Source: Azonexus sp. (GTDB lineage: Bacteria > Pseudomonadota > Gammaproteobacteria > Burkholderiales > Rhodocyclaceae). Taken from it: a stretch of DNA of 64,000 bases. Under the pieces are notes generated by a model. The model was not told the origin of the DNA and ran no database searches. It was given only the letters and a program-made list of their open reading frames with translations. Both the position numbers and the translations under genes were made by a program. This document shows positions 40,983 to 50,240 of this stretch, piece by piece. Location of the stretch: positions 1-64,000 of the forward strand of contig JAGOAU010000001.1 of assembly GCA_017983755.1 (NCBI GenBank). Reading direction: 5' to 3'. Within the stretch, counting starts at the first letter, position 1; each line of letters begins with the position of its first letter.

Positions 40983-41403
40983 TCTCTCGGTGCAATATGC
41001 CTGTAACCGCGAAGGCCTACCCTTGCGGGCGAACTTCGTGCGCTGGGCGCGGGCGGCGCTGGCCGGCGGCGGCGAGATCACCATCCGCCTGGTCGATGCC
41101 GACGAGGGCCGGACGCTCAACAACGACTACCGCGGCAAGGACTACGCGACCAACGTGCTGTCATTTCCCTATGACAGCGAACCGGTGGTGACCGGCGACC
41201 TGGTCATCTGCCCGGCGGTGGTGGCGAAGGAAGCGGCCGAGCAGGGGAAGCCGCTGGACGCCCACTACGCGCACCTGACGGTGCATGGTATGCTGCATTT
41301 GCAAGGCCGGGATCATGACAATGACGAAGATGCCGAGGCCATGGAAAACGAAGAAAAGGAAATACTCGCCGCGCTGGGTTACCCCGACCCGTATGCGGTC
41401 TGA
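40954..41403 (+). CDS. ybeY: Endoribonuclease YbeY (rRNA maturation)
   Basis: A metal-dependent RNase of about 149 residues acting in 16S rRNA 3' maturation and ribosome quality control. The zinc site [18 protein letters not shown] matches H-G-x2-H-L-x-G-x-[17 protein letters not shown] is the second conserved segment. The ATG at 40954 overlaps the phoH end by 29 bases, as is common for this pair; TTG 40933 would extend it by seven codons. Confidence 0.94.
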   Translation: MNPTPSKRLNLSVQYACNREGLPLRANFVRWARAALAGGGEITIRLVDADEGRTLNNDYRGKDYATNVLSFPYDSEPVVTGDLVICPAVVAKEAAEQGKPLDAHYAHLTVHGMLHLQGRDHDNDEDAEAMENEEKEILAALGYPDPYAV

Positions 41404-41408
41404 ACATC

Positions 41409-42260
41409 ATGGACAGTGACAGTAAACCAAGCTTCATCGAACGACTGACCTCCCTGCTGCTGCGCGAACCGGAAGACCGCGCGCAGTTGCTGGAAATCCT
41501 GCACTCGGCCTACGAGCGCAACCTGATGGACGCCGATGCGCTGACCATCATCGAAGGCGCCCTCGCCGCCTCCGACACCCGCGTCACCGACGTCATGATT
41601 CCGCGCGCCCAGATGGACGTCATCGACGTCGACGACCCGATTGGCGAGATCGTCCCCACCGTCATCGAAGCCGCCCACTCGCGCTTCCCGGTAGTCGACG
41701 GCGACCGCGACAACGTGCTCGGCATCCTGCTCGCCAAGGATCTGCTGCGCATCCACACCGAAGAGAATTTCGACCTGCGCGACTGGCTGCGCCCGGCCGT
41801 CTTCATCCCGGAATCCAAGCGCCTCAACGTGCTGTTGCGCGAGTTCCGCGTCTCGCGCAACCACATGGCCATCGTCGTCAATGAATACGGCGGTGTCGCC
41901 GGCCTGGTCACCATCGAGGATGTGCTCGAGCAGATCGTCGGCGATATCGAGGACGAATTCGATTTCGACGAGGCGCACGACAACATCCGCCTCGATTCCA
42001 CTGGCCGCTACCGCGTCAAGGCGCGCACCGAGATCGAGGACTTCAACGAAGCCTTCTCCACGACCTTCTCCAACGAGGAGTTCGATACCGTCGGCGGCCT
42101 GATCCTGCGCCATCTCGGCCGCGTCCCGAAGCGCAACGAGGTTCTCGACATCGACGGCATGCGCTTCCAGGTGCTGCGTGCCGACAGCCGCCGCCTCTAC
42201 ACCCTGCTCGTTTCCCCGCCACCCAAACCGCAAGCCGGTGCTGAAGACTTCAACGGCTAG
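41409..42260 (+). CDS. ybeX: CorC/YbeX-type CBS-domain protein
   Basis: A cytoplasmic protein of 283 residues with two CBS domains (about residues 60-190: RVTDVMIPRAQMDVIDVDDPIGEIV and HMAIVVNEYGGVAGLVTIEDVLEQIVGDIEDEFD) and a C-terminal CorC_HlyC transporter-associated domain. It is often annotated as a Mg2+/Co2+ efflux or haemolysin-related protein, but this short form lacks membrane helices. YbeX is linked genetically to ribosome metabolism with YbeY and YbeZ. It lies six bases after ybeY. Confidence 0.9.
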   Translation: MDSDSKPSFIERLTSLLLREPEDRAQLLEILHSAYERNLMDADALTIIEGALAASDTRVTDVMIPRAQMDVIDVDDPIGEIVPTVIEAAHSRFPVVDGDRDNVLGILLAKDLLRIHTEENFDLRDWLRPAVFIPESKRLNVLLREFRVSRNHMAIVVNEYGGVAGLVTIEDVLEQIVGDIEDEFDFDEAHDNIRLDSTGRYRVKARTEIEDFNEAFSTTFSNEEFDTVGGLILRHLGRVPKRNEVLDIDGMRFQVLRADSRRLYTLLVSPPPKPQAGAEDFNG

Positions 42261-43704
42261 GCAGCGAACCGCGCGCTACGCCGTCGCCGCAGCCATCGGG
42301 GCCGCCGGCGTTGTCTGTTTCGCCCCCTTCGGCCTCTTCTGGCTGGCCCCGCTGGTCTGGCTCGGCCTCTTTCACCTGCTGCGCGGCGCCGGCACGGTTC
42401 GCCAGGCGGCGCTGACCGGCCTTGCCTTCGGGGTCGGCTTCTTCCTCTGCGGTGTCTCGTGGGTCTATGTCAGCCTCTCGGTCTTCGGCGGCATGCCGTG
42501 GTGGCTGGCCGGCATCGCCGCCTTCCTGTTCTGCTCCGTGATGGCCCTGTTTCCCATGCTCGCCGGCGCCCTGTTCAAGCGCTGGCAGCCGGAAAGCTGG
42601 TGGCGGCAGGGACTGTTCTTCGCGGTGCTTATCGCTGCGGTCGACTGGCTCAGAAGCTGGATTTTCACGGGCTTTCCGTGGCTGGCCGTCGGCTACTCGC
42701 AGGCGCCGCCCAGTCCGCTCGCCGGCTTCGCGCCGCTGCTCGGCGTCCACGGCCTGTCGCTGCTCGTTGCGCTGGCCAGCGCGCTGCTGCTGCGCTGGCG
42801 GACCGGCCTGGCTTTTCTGGCGCTGATCGCCGCCGCCGGTTTCGGGCTGCAGCAGGTGCGGTGGACCAGCCCGGTCGGCGAACCAGTCAGCGTCGCGCTG
42901 ATCCAGGGCAATGTCCCGCAGGAGATGAAATTCCGCCCGGAAGCCTTCGCCCGCACCCTGGCGCTCTACCGTGAACTAATCGCACAAAACCCGGCGCAAC
43001 TGACGCTGCTGCCGGAAACAGCCCTTCCCGCCTTTTTCGACCAGTTGCCGCCCGCCTACATCGCCGAACTGAAAGCCCTCGTCACCAGCCACGGTGGCGA
43101 CCTGATTTTCGGCACCCTGACCGGTGACAGCGAACGCTATTTCAACAGCGCCGTCAGCCTCGGCCGGTCGCCCCTGCAAACCTATGCCAAGACGCATCTC
43201 GTGCCCTTCGGCGAAATCGTCCCGCCCGGCTTCGCCTGGTTCATGGCCTACGCCAACATTCCGATGTCGGGCTTTTCGCGCGGGCCGGCTGTGCAGCCGC
43301 CACTGGCAGTCGGCGGCCAGCAGGTTGCGGTCAACATCTGCTACGAGGATGTTTTCGGCGAGGAGATCATCCGCGCGCTGCCGCAGGCCAGCATTCTCGC
43401 CAATCTGTCGAATACCGCCTGGTTCGGCCGCTCGCTAGCGCAACCGCAGCACCTGCAGATCGCCCGCCTGCGTGCCGTCGAGACCGGCCGTCCGATGCTG
43501 CGCGCGACCAACACCGGCATGACCGCGGTGATCGCCGCCGACGGTTCGCTGCAGGCCGTCCTGCCGCCATTCACCCAAGGCGTACTGAACAGCGAGGTAC
43601 GCGGCCATCAGGGCATGACGCCCTATGCCCGCTTCGGCAACCTGGGTTTTCTGCTGCTGGCCGGGCTCAGCCTGCTCGTCAGCCAGTGGCCGCGCCGCCG
43701 CTGA
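42238..43704 (+). CDS. lnt: Apolipoprotein N-acyltransferase
   Basis: An inner-membrane enzyme of about 488 residues that adds the third acyl chain to lipoproteins. It has about seven membrane helices in the first half, then a nitrilase-like periplasmic domain with the catalytic triad: LLPETALPAF (Glu), YAKTHLVPFGE (Lys) and VNICYEDVFGEEI (Cys). I use GTG 42238 (VLKTSTARQR), overlapping ybeX by 23 bases; an in-frame ATG 20 codons upstream lies deeper in ybeX. Two dispersed repeat copies lie within (42634-42666 and 43324-43356). Confidence 0.93.
   Translation: MLKTSTARQRTARYAVAAAIGAAGVVCFAPFGLFWLAPLVWLGLFHLLRGAGTVRQAALTGLAFGVGFFLCGVSWVYVSLSVFGGMPWWLAGIAAFLFCSVMALFPMLAGALFKRWQPESWWRQGLFFAVLIAAVDWLRSWIFTGFPWLAVGYSQAPPSPLAGFAPLLGVHGLSLLVALASALLLRWRTGLAFLALIAAAGFGLQQVRWTSPVGEPVSVALIQGNVPQEMKFRPEAFARTLALYRELIAQNPAQLTLLPETALPAFFDQLPPAYIAELKALVTSHGGDLIFGTLTGDSERYFNSAVSLGRSPLQTYAKTHLVPFGEIVPPGFAWFMAYANIPMSGFSRGPAVQPPLAVGGQQVAVNICYEDVFGEEIIRALPQASILANLSNTAWFGRSLAQPQHLQIARLRAVETGRPMLRATNTGMTAVIAADGSLQAVLPPFTQGVLNSEVRGHQGMTPYARFGNLGFLLLAGLSLLVSQWPRRR
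42634..42666 (-). repeat. Dispersed uptake-signal-like repeat, in lnt
   Basis: GCTGCGGTCGAC (42634-42645) followed by GATTTTC at the second tract position. Confidence 0.6.
43324..43356 (-). repeat. Dispersed uptake-signal-like repeat, in lnt
   Basis: GTTGCGGTCAAC (43324-43335) followed by GTTTTC at 43351. Confidence 0.55.
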
Positions 43705-43714
43705 GGCCGTCCGC

Positions 43715-44404
43715 TCAGGTCGTCCGCAGGCGTTGCGCGGCCTGTTCCAGCCGCTGCTTCTCGGCCAGCACCTTGGAAGCGTAACGCCGGTCCGGATCGT
43801 TGCTGGCACCGGCAAACTGCTGCAGGCCGCTGGTAACGCCGCCGTTGCGGCGAATCGATTCCTTCAGCACCCTGGCGCCGACCTGCACATTGGTCACCGG
43901 GTCAAGAAAGGCCGAGCGATCAGCCTCTTCCGGCAACTTGTCCATGTGGAAGCGCGGCATCACCTGCATCAAGCCCTGGGCACCGACGACGCTCTGCGAA
44001 AAGGGGTTGAACCCAGACTCGACACCGATGACTGCGATGATCAGCAGAGGATCGAGGCGCAACTCGCGGCCGGCCACCTCCGCCGTCGCAAAAATCGGCA
44101 GCAGCGCGTCGGTAGACACGCGGTAGCGCTTCGACACATAGTCGAGTGCGCCGCGCATGCGCGGGTTGAGCGAAACTGCCGACTCTTCGACGGGCGCTTC
44201 GGCGGCGTCCTCCTCGGTGACAACGGCTTCGCCCGGAAAAATCAGCGACTTGAGCCCATCGACGAGGCCGGCGTGGCCCGCTTGCAGGCCGATAAGGCCC
44301 ATGACAAAAATCAGCCCGGCAACCATCAGGAACTTCTGGGCCAAGGCATAAACGACGGATGAAACCCGCAGCAGCGCGGGGGGGAGAATAGTCGTAGCGA
44401 ACAT
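43715..44404 (-). CDS. Lytic transglycosylase (SLT domain), membrane-anchored
   Basis: A 229-residue protein with an N-terminal membrane segment (about 20-42) and a C-terminal goose-lysozyme-like SLT domain. The catalytic Glu is in IAVIGVESGFNPFSQSVVGAQGLMQVMP (about residues 120-147, ES-x2-NP and GLMQ motifs). It should cleave peptidoglycan glycan strands to 1,6-anhydro products in the periplasm. It is single, convergent with lnt (10 bp gap), and has a long AT-rich upstream region. It is shorter than Slt70 and closest to small EmtA/MltC-like enzymes. Confidence 0.88.
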   Translation of the reverse strand: MFATTILPPALLRVSSVVYALAQKFLMVAGLIFVMGLIGLQAGHAGLVDGLKSLIFPGEAVVTEEDAAEAPVEESAVSLNPRMRGALDYVSKRYRVSTDALLPIFATAEVAGRELRLDPLLIIAVIGVESGFNPFSQSVVGAQGLMQVMPRFHMDKLPEEADRSAFLDPVTNVQVGARVLKESIRRNGGVTSGLQQFAGASNDPDRRYASKVLAEKQRLEQAAQRLRTT

Positions 44405-44540
44405 GCGACCTCCTTCACTGTTGCCACTGCGGAAAACGTCTCCGACAGCGAACGGTTACAGGGGGTACGACATCGGTCGGGCAAGCTGAAAAAGGGGCCC
44501 GAATCCCGCATGACGCCGTGCTTGGCACCCGCGAAAACCG

Positions 44541-44557
44541 ATGTTGCACCGCAACAT
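44541..44557. promoter_or_regulatory. Perfect 7-3-7 inverted repeat
   Basis: ATGTTGC-ACC-GCAACAT, an operator-like palindrome with a TTGC-N3-GCAA core, similar in type to the sites at 15797-15892. The regulator is unknown. Confidence 0.5.
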
Positions 44558-44579
44558 AATTCGCAGTCTATTGATTTAA

Positions 44580-44593
44580 TTGAATTTCGTCAA
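44580..44593. promoter_or_regulatory. FNR-like box
   Basis: TTGAATTTCGTCAA fits TTGA-N6-TCAA but lacks the inner T and A of the full TTGAT-N4-ATCAA consensus. It lies 176 bases before the lytic transglycosylase start on the other strand. Weak call. Confidence 0.3.
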
Positions 44594-44725
44594 ATACCAC
44601 CGGATTCCTAAGCAGCGAATCTGTTGCGCGACAACAACAGCACACCCGGAATTGCCCGGCTCGGCAGGCGCTTTCCGCAAACAATTTTCGTCGTGCCAGA
44701 CGGCCGTCGAGGCGATCGAAGCACC

Positions 44726-44755
44726 CTGACCAATCCGGGTAAAAGCTAGTAAAAT
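44726..44755 (+). promoter_or_regulatory. Sigma-70 promoter of glyQ
   Basis: CTGACC (44726-44731), 18 bases, TAAAAT (44750-44755), ending 31 bases before the glyQ ATG. Confidence 0.6.
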
Positions 44756-44786
44756 TCAAGGTCTTCCGTCTTTTCGAGGGCGTCCG

Positions 44787-45719
44787 ATGACGACCAGCAA
44801 GAAACCCAGCTTTCAAGAAATCATCCTGCGCCTGCAGGAATACTGGAACAAGCAAGGCTGCGCCCTGCTCCAGCCCTACGACATGGAAGTCGGCGCCGGC
44901 ACCAGCCACACCGCCACCTTCCTGCGCGCCATCGGCCCCGAGCCGTGGAAAGCCGCCTACGTGCAGCCATCACGCCGCCCCAAGGACGGCCGCTATGGCG
45001 AGAACCCGAACCGCATGCAGCACTACTACCAGTATCAGGTGGTATTGAAGCCGGCACCGGACAATATTCTGGAGTTGTACCTCGGTTCGCTCGAAGCGCT
45101 CGGCTTCGACCTCAAGAAAAACGACGTGCGTTTCGTCGAGGACGACTGGGAAAACCCGACGCTCGGTGCCTGGGGCCTCGGCTGGGAAGTCTGGATGAAC
45201 GGCATGGAAGTGACGCAGTTCACCTACTTCCAGCAGGTCGGCGGTATCGACTGCAAGCCGATTACCGGCGAAATCACCTACGGCATCGAGCGTTTGGCGA
45301 TGTACCTGCAGGGCGTCGAGAACGTCTATGACCTGGTGTGGACCGACGGCCTGACTTACGGCGACGTCTATCACCAGAACGAGGTCGAGCAATCGACCTA
45401 CAACTTCGAGCATTCCGACGTCGATTTCCTGTTCCACGCCTTCGGCGCGCATGAAAAGCAGGCGCAGCACCTGATGGGCGCCCAACTGGCGCTACCGGCC
45501 TACGAACAGGTGCTGAAAGCCGCCCACAACTTCAACCTGCTCGACGCCCGCGGCGCCATTTCGGTCACCGAACGCGCCGCCTACATCGGCCGCATTCGCA
45601 ACCTGGCCCGCGCCGTGGCGCAAGCCTATCTCGACAGCCGCGCCCGCCTCGGCTTCCCGATGGCGCCGCGCGAATGGGCCGGCGAAGTGCTCGCCCAGAT
45701 TGAAAAGAAAGCTGCCTGA
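44787..45719 (+). CDS. glyQ: Glycyl-tRNA synthetase alpha subunit
   Basis: The 310-residue catalytic subunit of the tetrameric bacterial glycyl-tRNA synthetase (class II). Motifs include [80 protein letters not shown], and [37 protein letters not shown] (motif 3). Length is full. It is followed after one base by glyS. Confidence 0.97.
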   Translation: MTTSKKPSFQEIILRLQEYWNKQGCALLQPYDMEVGAGTSHTATFLRAIGPEPWKAAYVQPSRRPKDGRYGENPNRMQHYYQYQVVLKPAPDNILELYLGSLEALGFDLKKNDVRFVEDDWENPTLGAWGLGWEVWMNGMEVTQFTYFQQVGGIDCKPITGEITYGIERLAMYLQGVENVYDLVWTDGLTYGDVYHQNEVEQSTYNFEHSDVDFLFHAFGAHEKQAQHLMGAQLALPAYEQVLKAAHNFNLLDARGAISVTERAAYIGRIRNLARAVAQAYLDSRARLGFPMAPREWAGEVLAQIEKKAA

Positions 45720-45720
45720 T

Positions 45721-47829
45721 ATGTCGTCCAAGAATCTGCTCGTTGAACTGTTCGTCGAAGAACTGCCGCCCAAGGCGCTGAAGAAGCTGGGCGAGGCTTT
45801 CGCTACGGCGCTGGCCATCTCCCTGAAAAATGCCGGTCTGGCGCCGTCGACCGCAACCGTCACCGCCTACGCCTCTCCGCGCCGCCTGGCGGCGCACGTC
45901 ACCGATGTCGCCGCGGTCGCCGCCGACAAGCCTGTGGCCCAGAAGCTGATGCCGGTTGCCGTTGGCCTCGATGCCAGCGGCAATGCGACGCCGGCACTGC
46001 TCAAAAAACTGGCGGCGCTGGGCGCCGATGCCTCGGTGGTTTCCCGGCTGCGCCGCGAAAGCGACGGCAAGGCCAACGTGTTGTTCTACGACAGCCTGGC
46101 CAAGGGCGCGACCCTGGCCGAAGGCCTGCAGAAGGCGCTGGAAGCCGCGCTCGCCGCGCTGCCGATTCCCAAGGTCATGAGCTACCAGTTGGCTGACGGC
46201 TGGAACAGCGTCAATTTCGTGCGCCCGGCGCACGGCCTGATGGCACTGCATGGCGCCGACGTCGTGCCGGTCGCCGCGCTCGGTCTGACGTCCGGCCGGG
46301 CAACGCAGGGCCACCGCTTCGAGGCTGCCGTCGATCCGGTGCTTATCGCCGATGCCGACAGCTACGCCGCGACGCTGCAGAAGGACGGCGCCGTCATCGC
46401 CTCCTTCGCCGAGCGCCGCGCCGAGATCGCCCGCCAGCTCGCCGCCGCGGCCGCCCGGGCCGGTGGCAAGCCGGTCGACGACGATGCGCTGCTCGACGAA
46501 GTGACCGCCCTGGTCGAACGCCCGAACGTGCTGGTCGGCCAGTTCGAGGAAGAATTCCTCGCCGTGCCGCAGGAATGCCTGATCCTGACCATGAAGGCCA
46601 ACCAGAAGTACTTCCCGCTGCTCGACACGGCCGGCAAGCTGACCAACAAGTTCCTCGTCGTCAGCAACATCAGCCCGGCCGATCCTTCCGCCGTGATCGG
46701 CGGCAACGAGCGCGTCGTCCGCCCGCGCCTCGCCGACGCCAAGTTCTTCTTCGACCAGGACCGCAAGAAGACCCTCGAATCGCGTGTCCTCAACCTGGCC
46801 AAGGTCGTCTATCACAACAAGCTGGGCACCCAGGGCGAACGCGTCCAGCGCGTCTGCGCCATCGCCAAGGCGATCGGCCTGCAGCTGGGCGGCGAAGCGC
46901 TGGCGCTGCAGGCCGAACAGGCCGCGCTGCTGGCCAAGGCCGACCTGCTGACCGACATGGTCGGCGAATTCCCTGAACTGCAGGGCATCATGGGCCGCTA
47001 CTACGCGCTACACGACGGCCTCGCCGCCGACATCGCCGATGCCATAGAGGACCACTACAAACCGCGCTTCGCCGGCGACACGCTGCCGCGCAATCGGGTC
47101 GGCACCGTCGTCGCGCTGGCCGACAAGCTGGAAACGCTGGTCGGCATGTTCGGCATCGGCCAGATCCCGACCGGCGACCGCGACCCGTTCGCGCTGCGCC
47201 GGCACGCGCTGGGCAGCATCCGCATGCTCGCCGAGAACGATCTCGATCTGCCGCTCGACTCGCTGCTGCAGGCCGCCACCGCCCCGTTCGCTGCGGTCGA
47301 CGGCTTCAAGGCGGCCGAATCGGCACTCGCCGACTTCATCTACGACCGCCTCGCCGGCAGCCTGCGCGAGCAGGGTTACACGGCACAGGAAGTCGATGCC
47401 GTGGTCAGCCAGCGGCCGCAGCGCCTGGGCGACATTCCCAAGCGCCTGGCCGCGGTGCGCGCCTTCTCGGCCCTGCCGGAGGCCGCCGCGCTGGCCGCCG
47501 CCAACAAGCGGGTCGGCAATATCCTGAAAAAGGTCGAGGACAGCGTGGATGCCTGGGTCGATGGCGCGCTGCTCAAGGAGCGCGCGGAAATCGCGCTGCA
47601 CGCGGCGCTGGTCGACGTCGTGCCGCAGGCCGACGCCGCCTTCGTCACCGGCGACTACAGCGAATCGCTGCAGACGCTGGCCGCGCTACGCGCCCCGGTC
47701 GACGCCTTCTTCGACGACGTCATGGTCAATGCCGACGATCCGGCCCTGCGCGCCAACCGCCTCGGCCTGCTCGCCAAGCTGCACGCGGCGATGAACCAGG
47801 TCGCCGACATTTCCAAGCTCTCGGCATGA
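45721..47829 (+). CDS. glyS: Glycyl-tRNA synthetase beta subunit
   Basis: The 702-residue tRNA-binding subunit. It begins MSSKNLLVELFVEELPPKAL, the usual start, and contains the HD-like domain around DMVGEFPELQGIMGRYYALHDG and DRDPFALRRHALGSIRML. The C-terminal part holds the anticodon-binding DALR-like domain. The ATG at 45721 is chosen over one seven codons upstream inside glyQ. Two dispersed repeat copies lie in the gene (45825-45859 and 47290-47320). Overlaps gmhB by four bases. Confidence 0.96.
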   Translation: MSSKNLLVELFVEELPPKALKKLGEAFATALAISLKNAGLAPSTATVTAYASPRRLAAHVTDVAAVAADKPVAQKLMPVAVGLDASGNATPALLKKLAALGADASVVSRLRRESDGKANVLFYDSLAKGATLAEGLQKALEAALAALPIPKVMSYQLADGWNSVNFVRPAHGLMALHGADVVPVAALGLTSGRATQGHRFEAAVDPVLIADADSYAATLQKDGAVIASFAERRAEIARQLAAAAARAGGKPVDDDALLDEVTALVERPNVLVGQFEEEFLAVPQECLILTMKANQKYFPLLDTAGKLTNKFLVVSNISPADPSAVIGGNERVVRPRLADAKFFFDQDRKKTLESRVLNLAKVVYHNKLGTQGERVQRVCAIAKAIGLQLGGEALALQAEQAALLAKADLLTDMVGEFPELQGIMGRYYALHDGLAADIADAIEDHYKPRFAGDTLPRNRVGTVVALADKLETLVGMFGIGQIPTGDRDPFALRRHALGSIRMLAENDLDLPLDSLLQAATAPFAAVDGFKAAESALADFIYDRLAGSLREQGYTAQEVDAVVSQRPQRLGDIPKRLAAVRAFSALPEAAALAAANKRVGNILKKVEDSVDAWVDGALLKERAEIALHAALVDVVPQADAAFVTGDYSESLQTLAALRAPVDAFFDDVMVNADDPALRANRLGLLAKLHAAMNQVADISKLSA
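45825..45859 (+). repeat. Dispersed uptake-signal-like repeat, in glyS
   Basis: GTCGACCGCAACCG (45846-45859) with a GAAAAAT tract at the distal position. Confidence 0.7.
47290..47320 (-). repeat. Dispersed uptake-signal-like repeat, in glyS
   Basis: GCTGCGGTCGAC (47290-47301) with only weak A/T tracts; degenerate. Confidence 0.4.
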
Positions 47830-48371
47830 AACTCGTCATCCTCGACCGCGACGGCGTCATCAACTTCGACTCGGCCCAGTTCATCAAGAACCCGGCCGAA
47901 TGGAAGCCGATTCCCGGCAGCCTGGAGGCCATCGCCCGCCTCAACCAGAGCGGCTACCGGGTTGTCGTGGCGACCAACCAGTCGGGCGTCGGCCGCAGCC
48001 TGCTGGACATGGATACGCTCAACAGCATCCACGAGAAGATGCACAAGATGCTGTTCGCCGCCGGCGGGCGCATCGACGCGATCTTCTATTGCCCGCACAC
48101 CGCTGATTCCGACTGCGCGTGCCGCAAGCCGAAGCCGGGCATGTTCAAACGCATTTCCGAAACCATGAACATCAATCTCCAGGGCGTGCCGGCGGTCGGC
48201 GATTCGCTGCGCGACCTGCAGGCCTGCACCGCCGTCGGCTGTCTGCCGATGCTGGTGCACACCGGCAAGGGCGAGAAGACCAGGGCCGAGGGTAACTTGC
48301 CGGAAGGCACCCTGGAATTCGCCAACCTCGCTGCTGCGGTCGACCACATTCTGGCGGTGAAAAAGAAATGA
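47826..48371 (+). CDS. gmhB: D-glycero-beta-D-manno-heptose-1,7-bisphosphate 7-phosphatase
   Basis: This 181-residue HAD phosphatase of LPS heptose synthesis has the nucleophile motif ILDRDGVINFDS (residues 4-15), VVVATNQSGVGR (motif II), the zinc-binding loop CPHTADSDCACRKPKPGM, and GDSLRDLQA (motif IV). The Cys/His zinc loop separates it from histidinol phosphatase relatives. It is translationally coupled to glyS and plsC. A dispersed repeat copy spans its C-terminus (48331-48365). Confidence 0.93.
   Translation: MKLVILDRDGVINFDSAQFIKNPAEWKPIPGSLEAIARLNQSGYRVVVATNQSGVGRSLLDMDTLNSIHEKMHKMLFAAGGRIDAIFYCPHTADSDCACRKPKPGMFKRISETMNINLQGVPAVGDSLRDLQACTAVGCLPMLVHTGKGEKTRAEGNLPEGTLEFANLAAAVDHILAVKKK
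48331..48365 (-). repeat. Dispersed uptake-signal-like repeat, in gmhB
   Basis: CTGCTGCGGTCGAC (48331-48344) followed by a GAAAAAG tract. Confidence 0.6.
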
Positions 48372-49117
48372 ACATCCTCCGCTCGACGCTGTTCGCCCTC
48401 TGGGCGCTGCTCTGGACCCTGCTCACCGCGCCCCTGGTCATCGGCGGCGCGCTGCTGCTGCGCGGCCTCTGGGGTTACCACTTCGGCAAGCTGTGGCGCC
48501 TCGGCATACAGTGGGGCGTCGAGCACTTGCTCGGCATCCGGCCGCAGGTCATCGGCCTCGAAAACATGCCGCAGGAACCTTGCATCATCCTCTCCAAGCA
48601 CCAGTCGGCGTGGGAAACGATGACCCTGCAGGACTACGTGCCGCATGGCGCCTACTGCGTCTTCGTGCTCAAGAAGGAATTGCTGCGCGTCCCGTTCATC
48701 GGCTGGGGGCTGGGCGCGATGAAGATGATCTCGATCGACCGCGCCGCCGGCAAGAACGCCCTCGACCAGGTCGTCACCCAGGGGCGCGAACGGCTGAAGC
48801 AGGGCTTCTACGTCATCATCTTCCCTGAAGGAACGCGCGTCGCACCCGGTCAGAAGCGGCGCTACAAGCCCGGCGGCGCCTATCTGGCGACGCGGGTCGG
48901 CTGCAAGGTCGTGCCGGTCGCCCACAATTCCGGCGAACTCTGGCCGCGCCAGTCCTTCCTCAAGAAGCCCGGCACCGTCACCGTCAGCATCGGCCCCGCC
49001 TTCGACGCCACCGGACTTTCCGAGCAGGAGATCAACGAGCGCGTCGAGAACTGGATCGAAGGCGAGATGCACCGCATTTCGCCGCACCGCTACCCGGATG
49101 CCGCGCCCGCCAACTGA
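48368..49117 (+). CDS. plsC: 1-acyl-sn-glycerol-3-phosphate acyltransferase
   Basis: A 249-residue membrane enzyme that makes phosphatidic acid. An N-terminal membrane helix is followed by the acyltransferase block I CIILSKHQSAWETM (His-x4-acidic), block II around GWGLGAMKMISIDRAAGK, and block III IIFPEGTRVAPGQKRRYKPGG. It overlaps gmhB (ATGA) and the following peptidase gene by 20 bases, so it is embedded in one long operon. Confidence 0.92.
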   Translation: MNILRSTLFALWALLWTLLTAPLVIGGALLLRGLWGYHFGKLWRLGIQWGVEHLLGIRPQVIGLENMPQEPCIILSKHQSAWETMTLQDYVPHGAYCVFVLKKELLRVPFIGWGLGAMKMISIDRAAGKNALDQVVTQGRERLKQGFYVIIFPEGTRVAPGQKRRYKPGGAYLATRVGCKVVPVAHNSGELWPRQSFLKKPGTVTVSIGPAFDATGLSEQEINERVENWIEGEMHRISPHRYPDAAPAN

Positions 49118-49829
49118 AGCATCGGCAGCCGCCAGCCGCAGCATCACGCTCGCCGGGCAACAGGTCGCCTACCAGTTGCGGCGCAGCCGGCGACGCACCA
49201 TCGGCCTGGCCATCGACCAGCGCGGGCTGCGCGTCGGCGCCCCGCTGCAGGCGCGCCTCGGCGATATCGAAAGCCTGATCCGCCAGCATGGCGAGTGGGT
49301 GCTCGACAAGCTCGCCGCCTGGCGCGAGCGCCCCGCCACCGAAAAACTGGCGGTCGCCGACGGCACGGTGATTTCCGCCCTCGGCGCGGCGTTGACCGTA
49401 ACCGTCACCCCCGGTAGCCGCCAGCGCTGGCTGTTCAGCGGCGACAAGCTCCACCTCTTCGTGCCACCCGCCGTCGCGGCGAGCATCGTGCTGGAAAAGG
49501 CGCTGCGCGAAAAAGCCCGCATCATCTTCAGCGAACGCCTCACCCATTACGCGCCGGCACTTGGTGTCGCCCCGCCGCCGCTGCGCCTGTCCGCCGCCCG
49601 CACGCGCTGGGGCAGTTGCAGCCACCACGGCGGCATTTCGCTCAACTGGCGGCTGCTCTTCATGCCGCTGCCGGTCGTCGACTACGTCGTCGCCCACGAA
49701 CTGGCGCACCTCAAGGAAATGAACCACAGCCCGCGCTTCTGGTCTGTCGTGGAGCAGCTCTGCCCGGACTGGCGGGCGCGCCGGCTGGAACTGCGCCAAC
49801 TCGGCCGGCAGATTCCCCAATTCAAATAA
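49098..49829 (+). CDS. YgjP-like (SprT/M48-related) metallopeptidase domain protein
   Basis: This 243-residue protein of the YgjP/DUF45 family has the zinc motif VAHELAHLKEMNHSPRFWSVV (HExxH plus distal His) and the preceding RWGSC-type segment ARTRWGSCSHHGGISLNWRLLFMP. The family is predicted to be zinc metallopeptidases of unknown substrate. The start at the ATG at 49098 overlaps plsC by 20 bases. Confidence 0.88.
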   Translation: MPRPPTEASAAASRSITLAGQQVAYQLRRSRRRTIGLAIDQRGLRVGAPLQARLGDIESLIRQHGEWVLDKLAAWRERPATEKLAVADGTVISALGAALTVTVTPGSRQRWLFSGDKLHLFVPPAVAASIVLEKALREKARIIFSERLTHYAPALGVAPPPLRLSAARTRWGSCSHHGGISLNWRLLFMPLPVVDYVVAHELAHLKEMNHSPRFWSVVEQLCPDWRARRLELRQLGRQIPQFK

Positions 49830-49844
49830 GCCAAGGAAAACAGC

Positions 49845-50228
49845 ATGCGCATTCTGCACACCATGATCCGCGTCGGCGACCTCGACAAATCCATCGCCTT
49901 CTACACCGAAATCCTCGGCATGCAGTTGTTGCGCCGTCAGGATTACCCGGACGGCCGCTTCACGCTGGCTTTCGTCGGCTACGGCCCGGAAAGCGAGGGC
50001 GCAGTCCTGGAGCTGACCCACAACTGGGACACGCCCGCCTACGACCTCGGCAACGGCTACGGCCACGTCGCCCTGGCGGTACCGGATGCCGCGGCCGCCT
50101 GCGCCGAGATCAAGGCACGCGGCGGCAAGGTGGTGCGCGAAGCGGGGCCGATGAAGCACGGCAGTACCATCATCGCCTTCGTCGAAGACCCGGACGGCTA
50201 CAAGATCGAGCTGATCCAGCGCGCCTGA
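49845..50228 (+). CDS. gloA: Lactoylglutathione lyase (glyoxalase I)
   Basis: This 127-residue enzyme isomerises the methylglyoxal-glutathione hemithioacetal to S-lactoylglutathione. The metal ligands are in [31 protein letters not shown] (His5), [12 protein letters not shown] (Glu), YGHVALAV (His) and [11 protein letters not shown] (Glu). Length and spacing match the Ni2+-dependent bacterial type. It lies 15 bases after the peptidase gene. Confidence 0.95.
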   Translation: MRILHTMIRVGDLDKSIAFYTEILGMQLLRRQDYPDGRFTLAFVGYGPESEGAVLELTHNWDTPAYDLGNGYGHVALAVPDAAAACAEIKARGGKVVREAGPMKHGSTIIAFVEDPDGYKIELIQRA

Positions 50229-50240
50229 GCGCCACCGGCC

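Larger units (their letters stand above)
44405..44786. other. Long divergent intergenic region (lytic transglycosylase / glyQ)
   Basis: A 382 bp gap without a gene. It contains a perfect inverted repeat ATGTTGC-ACC-GCAACAT (44541-44557), a TTGA-N6-TCAA site matching the FNR half-site pattern (44580-44593), and the glyQ promoter. There is no T-box or other riboswitch pattern I can recognise for glyQ. The AT-rich centre around 44560-44600 likely holds the lytic transglycosylase promoter. Confidence 0.6.
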
